Origin: Bufo bufo
Taxonomy: Eukaryota; Chordata; Amphibia; Anura; Bufonidae
Direction: 5' to 3'
Assembly (NCBI RefSeq): GCF_905171765.1
Contig: NC_053392.1
Coordinates: 33,038,192-33,102,191, forward strand
Length of the DNA stretch: 64,000 bases
Each line of letters starts with the position of its first letter. Within the stretch, counting starts at the first letter, position 1. The notes under the pieces are model-generated. The model saw only the letters and a list, made by a program, of their open reading frames with translations, searched no databases and had not been told where the DNA came from. Positions 22,926 through 32,941 of the stretch are shown here, piece after piece. The position numbers were made by a program, and so were the translations under genes.

Positions 22926-24546
22926 CAGTCATGTGAAAAAATTAGGACACCCTTTGAAAGCATGTGGTTTTTTGTAACATTTTTAATAAATGGTTATTTC
23001 ATCTCCGTTTCAACAATACAGAGAGATTAAAGTAATCCAACTAAACAAAGAAAACTGAAGAAAAGTCTTTTCAAGATCTTCTGTAAATGTCATTCTACAA
23101 AAATGCCTATTCTAACTGAGGAAAAAGATAGGACACCCTCACATGTATTCCCTCTTAAATTGGCTCAGATCTCACACAGGTATATCACACCAGGTGCACA
23201 TAATTAGTAGATCGTTACTCTGCATGTTGAATGAGGCTTGCCCTATTTAAACCTCAGACATTTAGTTTGGTGTGCTCCTGACTGTTGAAGTGAGAGTGAG
23301 CACCATGGTGAGAGCAAAAGAGCTGTCAGAGGACTTCAGAAAAAAGATTGTAGCAGCCTATGAGTCTGGGAAGGGATTTAAAAAGATCTCAAAAGATTTT
23401 GAAATCAGCCATTCCACTGTCCGGAAGATAGTCTACAAGTGGAGGGCTTTCAAAACAACTGCCAACATGCCCAGGACTGGTCGCCCCAGCAAGTTCACCC
23501 CAAGAGCAGACCGCAAGATGCTAAAAGAGGTATCCAAAAACCCTAAAGTGTCATCTCGAGAAATACAGCAGGCTCTGGCTACTGTTGATGTAGAAGTACA
23601 TGCCTCTACAATCAGAAAGAGACTGTACAAGTTTAACTTGCATGGGAGGTGTGCAAGGAGGAAACCTTTGCTTTCCAAGAGAAACATCGAGGCCAGACTG
23701 ACATTTGCCAGCGATAAAGTTGACAAAGACCAGGACTTCTGGAATAATGTTCTTTGGACAGATGAGTCCAAAATTGAATTATTTGGACACAACAGCAGAG
23801 GACATGTTTGGCGTAAACCAAACACAGCATTCCAAGAAAAGAACCTCATACCAACTGTGAAGCATGGAGGTGGAAGTGTCATGGTTTGGGGCTGCTTTGC
23901 TGCAGCAGGACCTGGTCAGCTCACCATCATAGAATCCACGATGAATTCTACTGTGTATCAGAAGGTGCTTGAAGAACATGTGAGACCATCAGTTAGAAAA
24001 TTAAAGCTGAAGCGGAACTGGACCATGCAACATGACAATGACCCAAAACATACTAGTAAATCAACCAAAGATTGGCTGAAAAAGAAGAAATGGAGAGTCC
24101 TGGAATGGCCAAGTCAAAGTCCAGATTTGAATCCCATTGAGATGCTGTGGGGTGACTTGAAAAGGGCTGTACGTGCAAGAAACCCCTCAAACATCTCACA
24201 GCTGAAAAAGTTCTGCATTGAGGAGTGGGGTAAAATTTCCTCAGACCGATGTCGAAGACTGGTAGATGGCTACAAGAACCGTCTCACTGCAGTTATTTCA
24301 GCCAAAGGAGGTAACACTCGCTATTAGGGGCAAGGGTGTCCTATCTTTTTCCTCAGTTAGAATAGGCATTTTTGTAGAATGACATTTACAGAAGATCTTG
24401 AAAAGACTTTTCTTCAGTTTTCTTTGTTTAGTCGGATTACTTTAATCTCTCTGTATTGTTGAAACGGAGATGAAATAACCATTTATTAAAAATGTTACAA
24501 AAAACCACATGCTTTCAAAGGGTGTCCTAATTTTTTCACAAGACTG
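22926..24546 (+). mobile_element. Tc1-like transposon, complete and young
   Basis: 1621 bp between two TA dinucleotides (22924-22925 and 24547-24548). Each end carries an inverted repeat of about 213 bp starting CAGTC-TGTGAAAAAATTAGG; I see only two mismatches between them (A/T at the sixth base, and A/G about 160 bases in). It holds a single uninterrupted transposase gene. The near identity of the ends and the open gene point to recent insertion. Confidence 0.95.
23305..24327 (+). CDS. Tc1-family transposase, intact (340 aa)
   Basis: Cut-and-paste transposase acting in the nucleus on the element's own inverted repeats with TA targets. The start is placed at 23305 because the ATG sits in a good context (GAGCACCATGG) and begins MVRAKELSEDFRKK; the frame is open 11 codons further upstream without another ATG. 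Residues about 1-120 form two helix-turn-helix units of the paired type, with GRPSKFTPR (a GRPR-like AT-hook position) between them. The catalytic triad is visible: WTDESK (Asp), QHDNDPKHT (Asp) and NPIEMLWG (Glu) with 34 residues between the last two, hence DD34E. Length is typical of active Tc1 proteins. No stop or frameshift. Confidence 0.95.
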   Translation: MVRAKELSEDFRKKIVAAYESGKGFKKISKDFEISHSTVRKIVYKWRAFKTTANMPRTGRPSKFTPRADRKMLKEVSKNPKVSSREIQQALATVDVEVHASTIRKRLYKFNLHGRCARRKPLLSKRNIEARLTFASDKVDKDQDFWNNVLWTDESKIELFGHNSRGHVWRKPNTAFQEKNLIPTVKHGGGSVMVWGCFAAAGPGQLTIIESTMNSTVYQKVLEEHVRPSVRKLKLKRNWTMQHDNDPKHTSKSTKDWLKKKKWRVLEWPSQSPDLNPIEMLWGDLKRAVRARNPSNISQLKKFCIEEWGKISSDRCRRLVDGYKNRLTAVISAKGGNTRY

Positions 24547-25014
24547 TATATGGAATTGTGACCCCTGTATTAAATCCTTTCGTTTACAGCTTGAGGAATA
24601 ATGAAGTGAAAAATGCATTTTGGAAAATGTTGACCAGATATTCAGTATCACATTTATTATGATTGCTTTGTCTTTGAACAAAGCCATAAAAATGGGATTA
24701 TTTGTGAAGGACACAAAATCAAACGGCATGAGAATAAAAGCCCAATTATAATAAACAACTGTAAAGTCCGGCCTAAATTGGACCTTAACCACCTGCCGCC
24801 ACGCTAACGCCGAAAGGCGTCATTGCTGCGGCGCTCCCAGGTCACACTAACGCCGATTGGCGTCATCTCGCGTGAGCCGAGATTTCCTGTGAACGCGCGC
24901 ACACAGGCGCGCGCGTTCACAGAATCGGAAGGTAAGCGAGTGGATCTTCAGCCTGCCAGCGGCGATCGTTCGCTGGCAGGCTGGAGATGCGATTTTTGTA
25001 ACCCCTAACAGGTA

Positions 25015-25830
25015 TATTAGATCAATGACAGGGGGGTGATCACCCCATATAGACTTCCTGATCACCCCCCTATCATTGATCACCCCCCCTGTCATTGATC
25101 ACCCCCCTGTAAGGCTCCATTCAGACGGCCATATGTTTTTTACGTATCCACGGATACATGGATCGGATCCGCAAAACACATACGGACGTCTGAATGGAGC
25201 CTTACAGGGGGGTGATCACCCCATATAGACTCCCTGATCACCCCATATAGACTCCCTGATCACCCCCCTGTCATTGATCACCCCCATTGCGGATCCATGG
25301 ATCGGATCCGCAAAACACATACGGACGTCTGAATGGAGCCTTACAGGGGGGTGATCAATGACAGGGGGGTGATCACCCCATATAGACTCCCTGATCACCC
25401 CCCTGTCATTGAACACCCCCCTGTCATTGATCACCCCCCTGTAAGGTTCCATTCAGACGTCCATATGTTTTTTACGGATCCACGGATACATGGATCGGAT
25501 CCGCAAAACACATACGGACGTCTGAATGGAGCCTTACAGGGGGGTGATCAATGACAGGGGGGTGATCACCCCATATAGACTCCCTGATCACCCCCCTGTC
25601 ATTGATCACCCCCCTGTAAGGCTCCATTCAGACGTCCGTATGTGTTTTGCGGATCCGATCCATGTATCCGTGGATCCGTAAAAAACATATGGACGTCTGA
25701 ATGGAGCCTTTCAGGGGGGTGATCAATGACAGAGAGGTGATCAGTGACAGGGGGGTGATCACCCCATATACACTCCCTGATCACCCCCTGTCATTGATCA
25801 CCCCCCTGTAAGGCTCCATTCAGACATTTT
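25015..25830. repeat. Array of alternating inverted units
   Basis: Units GATCACCCCCCTGTCATT, TAAGGCTCCATTCAGACG and GCGGATCCGATCCATG recur in both orientations. For example CTGAATGGAGCCTTACAGG near 25190, 25330 and 25520 alternates with its complement near 25110, 25440 and 25615. Such a layout folds into multiple hairpins. Reading frames here on both strands are copies of the same unit. Confidence 0.88.
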
Positions 25831-25904
25831 TTTGGCCCAAGTTAGCGGAAATCTCACATGAACTCACCATACCCCTCACAGAATCCAAATGCATAAAATT
25901 TTTT

Positions 25905-27005
25905 AGACATTTATATTCCAGACTTCTTCCCACGCTTTAGGGCCCCTAAAATGCCAGGGCAGTATAAATACCCCACATGTGACCCCTTTTCGGAAAGAAG
26001 ACACCCCAAGGTATTCCGTGAGGGGCATATTGAGTCCATGAAAGATTTAAATTTTTGTCCCAAGTTAGCAGAGAGGGAGACTTTGTGAGAAAAAATAAAA
26101 ATAAAATCTATTTCCGCTAACTTGTGCCAAAAAAAAAAAATTTTAGGAACTCGCCATGCCCCTCATTGAATACTTTGGGGTGTCTTCTTTCAAAAATGGG
26201 GTCACATGTGGGGTATTTATACTGCCCTGGCATTTTAGGGGCCCTAAAGCGTGAGAAGAAGTCTGGGATCCAAATGTCAAAAAATGCCCTCCTAAAAGGA
26301 ATTTGGGCCCCTTTGCGCATCTAGGCTGCAAAAAAGTGTCACACATCTGGTATCGCCGTACTCAGGAGAAGTTTGGCAATGTGTTTTGGGGTGTCATTTT
26401 ACATATACCCATGCTGGGTGAGATAAATATCTTGGTCAAATGCCAACTTTGTATAAAAAAATGGGAAAAGTTGTCTTTTGCCAAGATATTTCTCTCACCC
26501 AGCATGGGTATATGTAAAATGACACCCCAAAACACATTGCCCAACTTCTCCTGAGTACGGAGATACCACATGTATGACACTTTTTTGCAGCCTAGGTGGG
26601 CAAAGGGGCCCACATTCCAAAGAGCACCTTTCGGATTTCACCGGCCATTTTTTACGGATTTTGATTTCAAACTACTTCGCACGCATTTGGGCCCCTAAAA
26701 TGCCAGGGCAGTATAACTACCCCACAAGTGACCCCATTTTGGAAAGAAGACACCCCAAGGTATTTCGTGATGGGCATAGTGAGTTCATGGAAGTTTTTAT
26801 TTTTTGTCACAAGTTAGTGGAATATGAGACTTTGAAAGAAAAAAAAGAAAAAGAAAAAATCATCATTTTCTGCTAACTTGTGACAAAAAATAAAAAATTC
26901 TAGGAACTCGCCATGGCCCTCAGGGAATACCTTGGGGTGTCTTCTTTCCAAAATGGGGTCACTTGTGGGGTAGTTGTACTGCCCTGGCATTCTAGGGGCC
27001 CTAAT
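25905..27005. repeat. Three successive long palindromes
   Basis: Inverted arms are centred near 26080, 26458 and 26843. All share modules with 1872-2602: ATGCCAGGGCAGTATAA, ACACCCCAAGGTATT, CAGCATGGGTATATG and GTCACAAGTTAG. The repeated folding suggests step-wise growth by inverted duplication. Confidence 0.85.
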
Positions 27006-27522
27006 GTATGGTAAGTAGGGATGAGCGAACCCGAACTGTATAGTTCGGGTTCGTACCGAATTTTGGGGTGTCCGTGACACGGACCCGAACCCGAACATTT
27101 TAGTAAAAGTCCGGGTTCGGTGTTGGTCGTTTTCTTGGCGCTTTTTGAAAGGCTGCAAAGCAGCCAATCAACAAGCGTCATACTACTTGCCCCACGAGGC
27201 CATCACAGCCATGCCTACTATTGGCATGGCTGTGATTGGCCAGTGCAGCATGTGACCCAGCCTCTATTTAAGCTGGAGTCACGTAGCGCCGCACGTCACT
27301 CTGCTGTGCTTAGTGTAGGGAGAGGTTGCAGCTGCGACGTTAGGGCGAGATTAGGCAGTGATTAACTCCTCCAAAACACTTAAGTCAGTGATCGATCTAC
27401 AGCTGTCTATCATTGAACTGCTGCTATTCAATTGCTCACTGTTTTTAGGCTGCCCAGAGCGTTTTCCAGTCACTTTTTTCTGGGGTGATCAGCGGCCATT
27501 TTGTGGCTTGTGGTGCGCCAGC

Positions 27523-27799
27523 ACAAGCTGCCACCAAGTCCATTTAACCATCAATAGTGTGGTTATTTTTTGCTATATCCTACATCAGGGGCAAGCTGTC
27601 ACCAAGTCCATTTAACCATCAATAGTGTGGTTATTTTTTGGCTATATCCTACATCAGGGGTAAGCTGCCACCAAGTCCATTTAACCATCAATAGTGTGGT
27701 TATTTTTTTGCTATATCCTACATCAGGGGCAAGCTGCCACCAAGTCCATTTAACCATCAATAGTGGGGTTATTTTTTTGCTATATCCTACATCAGGGGC
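27523..27799. repeat. Tandem repeat, four units of about 66 bp
   Basis: Four units of AAGCTGCCACCAAGTCCATT, TAACCATCAATAGTG and TATATCCTACATCAGGGG. Differences between units are few. It lies in the 5' non-coding part of hAT-A2. Confidence 0.9.
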
Positions 27800-27930
27800 T
27801 TGGCTGTGCTTGCTATTTTATTGAGGGGTGAAATACAATTGCCAAAATAGCAGTACCCTAAATCTGGTGTTTCAGCTGTGGCCAGCCAATTGTAATACTG
27901 TCTGCTGTCTGGCAAAGGATATATATTTTT

Positions 27931-28765
27931 TCTGGGTTGAAATACAATTCCCAACTTAGCAATTTCCTAAATTAGTGGTTTCTGCTGTATCAGGGCTATT
28001 TTAAATCTATTCATTAAAAGGGTATATTAGATTCAAGGTGCTGATAGGGTCATTCTCAATAACTTCCCACACACGCTACTGTGCATATCCAAGTCTAATT
28101 CTGTCTGTAAACGTATACCTGTCACCCAGCGCCTAAATAATAGGTCTCAAATTTATATTCAGCTAAATCTGTGGTTATTGCTGTAGCTGGTCAAGTTATT
28201 TTGTATCCGTCAAAGCACAGTTTTTGTTCTGGGTTGAAATACAATTCCCAACCTAGCAATTTCCTAAATTAGTAGTTTCTGCTGTATCAGGCCTACTTTA
28301 AATCTATCCCTAAAAGGGTATATTAGATTCAAGGTGCTGATAGGATCATTCTCAATAACTTCACACACACGCTACTGTGCATATCCAAGTCTAATTCTGT
28401 CCGTAAACGTATACCTGTCACCCAGCGCCTAAATAATAGGCCTCAAATTTATATTCAGCTAAATCTGTGGTTATTGCTGTAGCTGGTCAAGTTATTTTGT
28501 GTCCGTCAAAGCACAGTTTTTGTTCTGGGTTGAAATACAATTCCCAACTTAGCAATTTCCTAAATTAGTGGTTTCTGCTGTATCAGGCCTACTTTAAATC
28601 TATCCCTAAAAGGGTATATTAGATTCAAGGCGCTGATAGGGTCATTCTCAATAACTTCACACACACGCTACTGTGCATATCCAAGTCTAATTCTGTCCGT
28701 AAACGTATACCTGTCACCCAGCGCCTAAATAATAGGCCTCAAATTTATATTCAGCTAAATCTGTC
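27931..28765. repeat. Tandem repeat, about 296-bp unit, 2.8 copies
   Basis: TCTGGGTTGAAATACAATTC starts at about 27931, 28228 and 28524. Each unit continues with GGTATATTAGATTCAAGG and GTATACCTGTCACCCAGCG. The third unit is cut by the element at 28766 in the middle of AAATCTGT. Confidence 0.9.
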
Positions 28766-28902
28766 CTAGGGGTGCACCGAAATGAAAATTCTGGTCCGAA
28801 ACCGAAACCGAAAATTCAGGATGCCCTTGACCGAAAACCGAAACCGAAACCGAAAATGCCTTTTTGCCCAAATACTTTTAAAATACTTTTTTTTTAATGA
28901 TT

Positions 28903-29577
28903 GGCGCTGTTATGGAGAGGGGGATCTGTGGGTGGCGCTGTTATGGAGAGAGGGATCTGTGGGTGGCGCTGTTATGGAGAGGGGGATCTGTGGGTGGCTC
29001 TGTTATAGAGAGGGGGATCTGTGGGTGGCGCTGTTATGGAGAGGGGGATCTGTGGGTGGCGCTGTTATGGAGAGGGGTATCTGTGGGTGGCGCTGTTATG
29101 AAGAGGGGGATCTGTGGGTGGCGCTGTTATGGAGAGGGGGATCTGTGGGTGGCGCTGTTATGGAGAGGGGTATCTGTGGGTGGCGCTGTTATGGAGAGAG
29201 GGATCTGTGGGTGGCGCTGTTATGGAGAGGGGGATCTGTGGGTGGCTCTGTTATAGAGAGGGGGATCTGTGGGTGGCGCTGTTATGGAGAGGGGGATCTG
29301 TGGGTGGCGCTGTTATGGAGAGGGGGATCTGTGGGTGGCGCTGTTATGGAGAGGGGGATCTGTGGGTGGCTCTGTTATGGAGAGGGGGATCTGTGGGTGG
29401 CGCTGTTATGGAGAGGGGGATCTGTGGGTGGCGCTGTTATGGAGAGGGGGATCTGTGGGTGGCTCTGTTATGGAGAGGGGGATCTGTGGGTGGCGCTGTT
29501 ATGGAGAGGGGGATCTGTGGGTGGCTCTGTTATGGAGAGGGGGATCTGTGGGTGGCGCTGTTATGGAGGGGGGGATA
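28903..29577. repeat. Minisatellite, 31-bp unit, about 22 copies
   Basis: Units of GGCGCTGTTATGGAG plus AGGGGGATCTGTGGGT, nearly identical. Recurrent variants (GGCTCTG, GAGAGAG, GGGGTAT) recur in blocks, which points to recent unequal exchange. All three + frames stay open because 31 is prime to 3; the Gly/Trp-rich peptides are artefacts. Confidence 0.95.
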
Positions 29578-29742
29578 TGTGCACTGTTATGGGCATAACA
29601 GTGCACAGATCCCTTTCCCCATAACAGTGCACAGATCCCCCCTCCCCATAGCAGTGCACAGATCCCCCCTCCCCATAGCAGTGCCATAGACCGATCCCCC
29701 TACCCATAACAGCCCCGGCCCTGCTGCTCACAGCATCACTCA

Positions 29743-29972
29743 CTGCATCTTTATTTTACCTTACAATCGTGACGCTCCAGTAAGAACTCTGCAGGCAGAG
29801 CGGAGGGCGGCGTAACGTCACTTACTCACGTGACGCACCTGCTCCGCCCACTTTATGAATGAAGGAGGCGGAGCAGGCGCGTCACGTGAGTAAGTGACGT
29901 TACGCCGCCCTCCGCTCTGCCTGCAGAGTTCTTACTGGAGCGTCACGATTGTAAGGTAAAATAAAGATGCAG
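29743..29972. repeat. Near-perfect hairpin, arms about 106 bp
   Basis: CTGCATCTTTATTTTACC on the left pairs with GGTAAAATAAAGATGCAG on the right, and pairing continues through CACTTACTCACGTGACGC to CCTGCTCCGCC. The loop is about 18 nt and I see one mismatch. Arms this similar imply very recent origin or gene conversion. Confidence 0.92.
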
Positions 29973-30255
29973 TAAACCGCCCGCCCGCACATGGTGGGTG
30001 ACAAATCCTACACCCCATATTTTCGGCCGATATGTAACAATATCGGCCGAAATGGATTAGGTACATTTTCGGCCGATATTTTCGGCTGCCGGAATTTCGG
30101 TGCACCCCTAGTCATTACTGCTGTGCCTGTATTAGTGTAATACGGTACCTAAATAGATAGCCAGATAGTGTTAGGTGTCTGTAAAAAAAAGGCCTGAATT
30201 TGAATTCAATACATTGGGCCAAATAATATTTTTCTTATTGTGGTGAACGGTAACA

Positions 30256-31413
30256 ATGAGGAAAACATCTAGTAAGGGACGCGGACACGGACATGGTCGT
30301 GGTGGTGTTAGTGGACCCTCTGGTGCTGGGAGAGGACGTGGCCGTTCTGCCACAGCCACACGTCCTAGTGTACCAACTACCTCAGGTCCCAGTAGCCGCC
30401 AGAATTTACAGGGATATTTGGTGGGGCCCAATGCCGTTCTAAGGATGGTAAGGCCTGAGCAGGTACAGGCATTAGTCAATTGGGTGGCCGACAGTGGATC
30501 CAGCACGTTCACATTATCTCCCACCCAGTCTTCTGCAGAAAGCGCACAGATGGCGCATGAAAACCAAGCCCATCAGTCTGTCACATCACCCCCATGCATA
30601 CCAGGGAAACTGTCTGAGCCTCAAGTTATGCAGCAGTCTCTTATGCTGTTTGAAGACTCTGCTGGCAGGGTTTCCCAAGGGCATCCACCTAGCCCTTCCC
30701 CAGCGGTGGAAGACATAGAATGCACTAACGCACAACCACTTATGTTTCCTGATGATGAGGACATGGGAATACCACCTCAGCACGTCTCTGATGATGACGA
30801 AACACAGGTGCCAACTGCTGCGTCTTTCTGCAGTGTGCAGACTGAACAGGAGGTCAGGGATGAAGACGATGCAGGGGACGATGAGGTCCTAGACCCCACA
30901 TGGAATGAAGGTCGTGCCACTGACTTTCACAGTTCGGAGGAAGAGGCAGTGGTGAGACCGAGCCAACAGCGTAGCAAAAGAGGGAGCAGTGGGCAAAAGC
31001 ACTGCTCCCTGAACCTTAGCACAACCTGCATGACCAGGCACCTGCATGCAAAGCATGAACTGCAGTGGAGTAAACACCTTAAAAACAAGGAAGTCACTCA
31101 GGCTCCCCCTGCTACCTCTTCTGCTGCTGCCGCCTCGGCCTCTTCCTCCACCTCTGGAGGAACGTTGGCACCTGCCGCCCAGCAAACATGGGATGTACCA
31201 CCAACACCACCACCTGAGTCACCAAGCATCTCAACCATGTCAAACGGCAGCGTTCAGCTTTCCATCTCACAAACATTTGAGAGAAAGCGTAAATTCCCAC
31301 CTAGCCACCCTCGATCCCTGGCCCTGAATGCCAGCATTTCTAAACTACTGGCTTCAGGCTCTGATGGCACAGCGTGCAAACCACTCGGGTCTTGTCGTCA
31401 GCACATTGTTTGA
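30256..31413 (+). pseudogene. hAT-A2 transposase N-terminal region, rearranged
   Basis: Starts at MRKTSSKGRGHG (30256) and aligns with 6817-7575: Gly/Arg-rich tail (residues 1-45), RQNLQGYLVGPN, LRMVRPEQVQA, a Ser-rich part and an acidic region (about 150-215). It then jumps from KRGSSGQKH to LNLSTTCMTRHLHAKH, so the segment with the Cys pair of the BED finger is missing while the His pair remains. The following Ala/Ser/Pro linker and ERKRKFPP basic segment are intact. From about 31352 the frame reads antisense of the missing segment and stops. The open frame of 385 codons is therefore misleading, because the zinc finger cannot form. Confidence 0.85.
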
Positions 31414-31510
31414 AGAACTGCCACGCCAGGGAACTCCTTGAAGCTGCCTTTGGGGTGCTCGGTCCCAGGTGGCGGCGGTCAGTAGCAGGCGGAGTCTCTT
31501 GGCGGTGGGT
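31352..31510 (-). pseudogene. Inverted BED zinc-finger segment of hAT-A2
   Basis: Read on the minus strand, this piece gives SSLAWQFFKQCADDKT and VVCTLCHQSLK, matching 6650-6790 of hAT-A1. It is the part absent from the gene at 30256-31413, now placed about 350 bp downstream in opposite orientation. It carries the C-x2-C half of the BED finger. It abuts the DIRS element. Confidence 0.85.
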
Positions 31511-32331
31511 GTTCTCTGCTGACATGAAGCCTGAATCTCTGTTACGGGACCTCTCTCCTCTGCTTGGGTGCCTGGGCCTAAATATCTGACAATGGACTGT
31601 TCCAGTGTTGGGTGACGTGAAGCCTGATTTTATTACATGGCAGAGGAGAGAGGTCCCATAACAGAGATTCAGGCTTCATGTCAGCAGAGAATCAGTCTTC
31701 ATGTCATAGCAGAGAATCAGGCTTCACGTCACCCACCACTGGAACAGTCCATTGTCAGATATTTAGGCCCCGGCACCCAGACAGAGGAGAGAGGTCCCAT
31801 AGCAGAGAATCTGGCTTCATGTCAGCAGAGAATCAGTCTTCATGTCATAGCAGAGAATCAGGCTTCACGTCACCCACCACTGGAACAGTCCATTGTCAGA
31901 TATTTAGGCCCCGGCACCCAGACAGAGGAGAGAGGTCCCATAGCAGAGAATCTGGCTTCATGTCAGCAGAGAATCAGTCTTCATGTCATAGCAGAGAATC
32001 AGGCTTCACCTCAGCCACCACTGGAACAGTCCATTGTCAGATATTTAGGCCCCGGCACCCAGACAGAGGAGAGAGGTCCCATAGCAGAGAATATGGCTTC
32101 ATGTTAGCAGAGAATCAGTCTTCATGTCATAGCAGAGAATAAGGCTTCATTCATAGCAGAGAATTGCATGATTTTCCTAGTTTATGACGTAAAGTCTCTT
32201 TCTTTACTGAAATTTCTATAGCAGCACAGAAAAAAGAAAAAACCTTTACCACACAGGGTAACTATGGCAACAAGCCCACCCCTAACCCAGTATAAGAGTC
32301 CTGGCATCAAACAGCTCCTCCTCTTTCTTTG
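31511..32331. repeat. DIRS left inverted terminal repeat with tandem units
   Basis: The inner part (about 32150-32331) is the reverse complement of 37849-38060: CTAGTTTATGACGTAAAG, GGTAACTATGGCAACAAGCC and CAGTATAAGAGTCCTGG are all found inverted at the right. The outer part has about three direct units (TTGTCAGATATTTAGGCCC, CATAGCAGAGAATC) and, at the extreme left, one unit in opposite orientation. Confidence 0.85.
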
Positions 32332-32941
32332 CTGCTCCACATCAGATAAGTAGCACTTTTTTCTCCTGTGTAGCCTTGATATATATATACTGTGATATTA
32401 TTGTTTGATTATCTGACAGGGTTTTTTTTCCCCCATCTGGGGTCTTGTCCTTTGATCTGGGATCCGATTTTACTGTGTCCTTACTGTGGTTTATTACCAT
32501 TATTACTGCGATTCTTTGTACTATCCCTGGGATTTTTCCCTTGGTTCTGCCTTTCGCCTTATTCTTTCGTTTTCCCCTTCCGTGGCTCCGTTCATCGCTT
32601 TTGCCCCCCTCCCTTCCTTGCGGCCCTCACCTTATTCCGGCCGCTTCTTCTGTAACCACTCCCCCTCGCCATCTTTGCCCGCCTTTCTTCTTCCCTGCTC
32701 GCCTTCACGCTTCTTTTCTCGGCAGGACGGCGCGCTCCTTTCAGCTCTACCCGGAAGTCTTGTGAACACTCGCGAGATTACGGCTGTCTGTCTCCTGCAG
32801 CTACCGGAATCGGCTGCTCCGATCCTCGTCTGCTCTGGTCCATGTTTGTTGTTTATCCTGCTTAGGAATATTAGTATATATTTCTACTATTGTTGTGTAT
32901 AGTGTCTATATTCGGCCGAATTTTACTGTTATATTCCGATT

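Larger units (their letters stand above)
22086..24662 (+). pseudogene. Olfactory receptor 1, interrupted by Tc1
   Basis: Seven-transmembrane odorant receptor (class A GPCR) of olfactory neuron membranes. Reading from the acceptor at 22086, it has an N-glycosylation site (NHT), TM1 with GNSF, LHTAMYYF in the first intracellular loop, MAYDRYIAI at the end of TM3 (the family DRY motif), KAFSTCASHLTV before TM6, and TM7 with PVLNPFVYSLRN after the insertion. A Tc1 element sits at 22926-24546 just before TM7, with TA duplicated. The coding parts on both sides add up to 954 nt, exactly the length of receptor 2, so no other frame lesion is visible. As it stands translation stops inside the transposon at 23028-23030, losing TM7. 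Confidence 0.93.
24785..27015. mobile_element. TTAA-target non-autonomous element of inverted modules
   Basis: Starts TTAACCACCTGCCGCC (24785), followed by CGCTAACGCCG repeats and a GC-rich hairpin (GAACGCGCGC with GCGCGCGTTC, about 24893-24921). It then has two modular regions: alternating GATCACCCCCC/CCATTCAGACG units (25015-25830) and long palindromes of the kind seen at 1872-2602 (25905-27005). It carries no transposase. The insertion point falls about 120 bp downstream of the receptor 1 stop codon. The right end is lost, because hAT-A2 starts at 27016. Confidence 0.65.
28766..30111. mobile_element. Non-autonomous DNA transposon with minisatellite and hairpin
   Basis: Perfect 15-bp inverted ends CTAGGGGTGCACCGA and TCGGTGCACCCCTAG, with CCGAAA-rich subterminal repeats on the left and TTTCGGCCG repeats on the right. 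It interrupts a repeat unit whose sequence resumes after it. The GGGTGCACCG-type ends suggest hAT, but no 8-bp duplication is found. The interior is a minisatellite plus a long hairpin, with no gene. Confidence 0.8.

Noticed and set aside
28903..29577. Regular short repeats resembling a CRISPR array
   Set aside because: There are no unique spacers, units are contiguous, and the context is a vertebrate transposon.
28782..29624. 280-residue Gly/Trp/Arg-rich reading frame and its overlapping companions
   Set aside because: It is the translation of a 31-bp minisatellite. All three frames stay open for the same reason, and no start context or non-repetitive domain exists.
32392..32902. Three overlapping Pro/Leu/Phe-rich frames before the DIRS Gag
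   Set aside because: Pyrimidine-rich leader sequence with frames open in several registers; no domain and no conservation visible.
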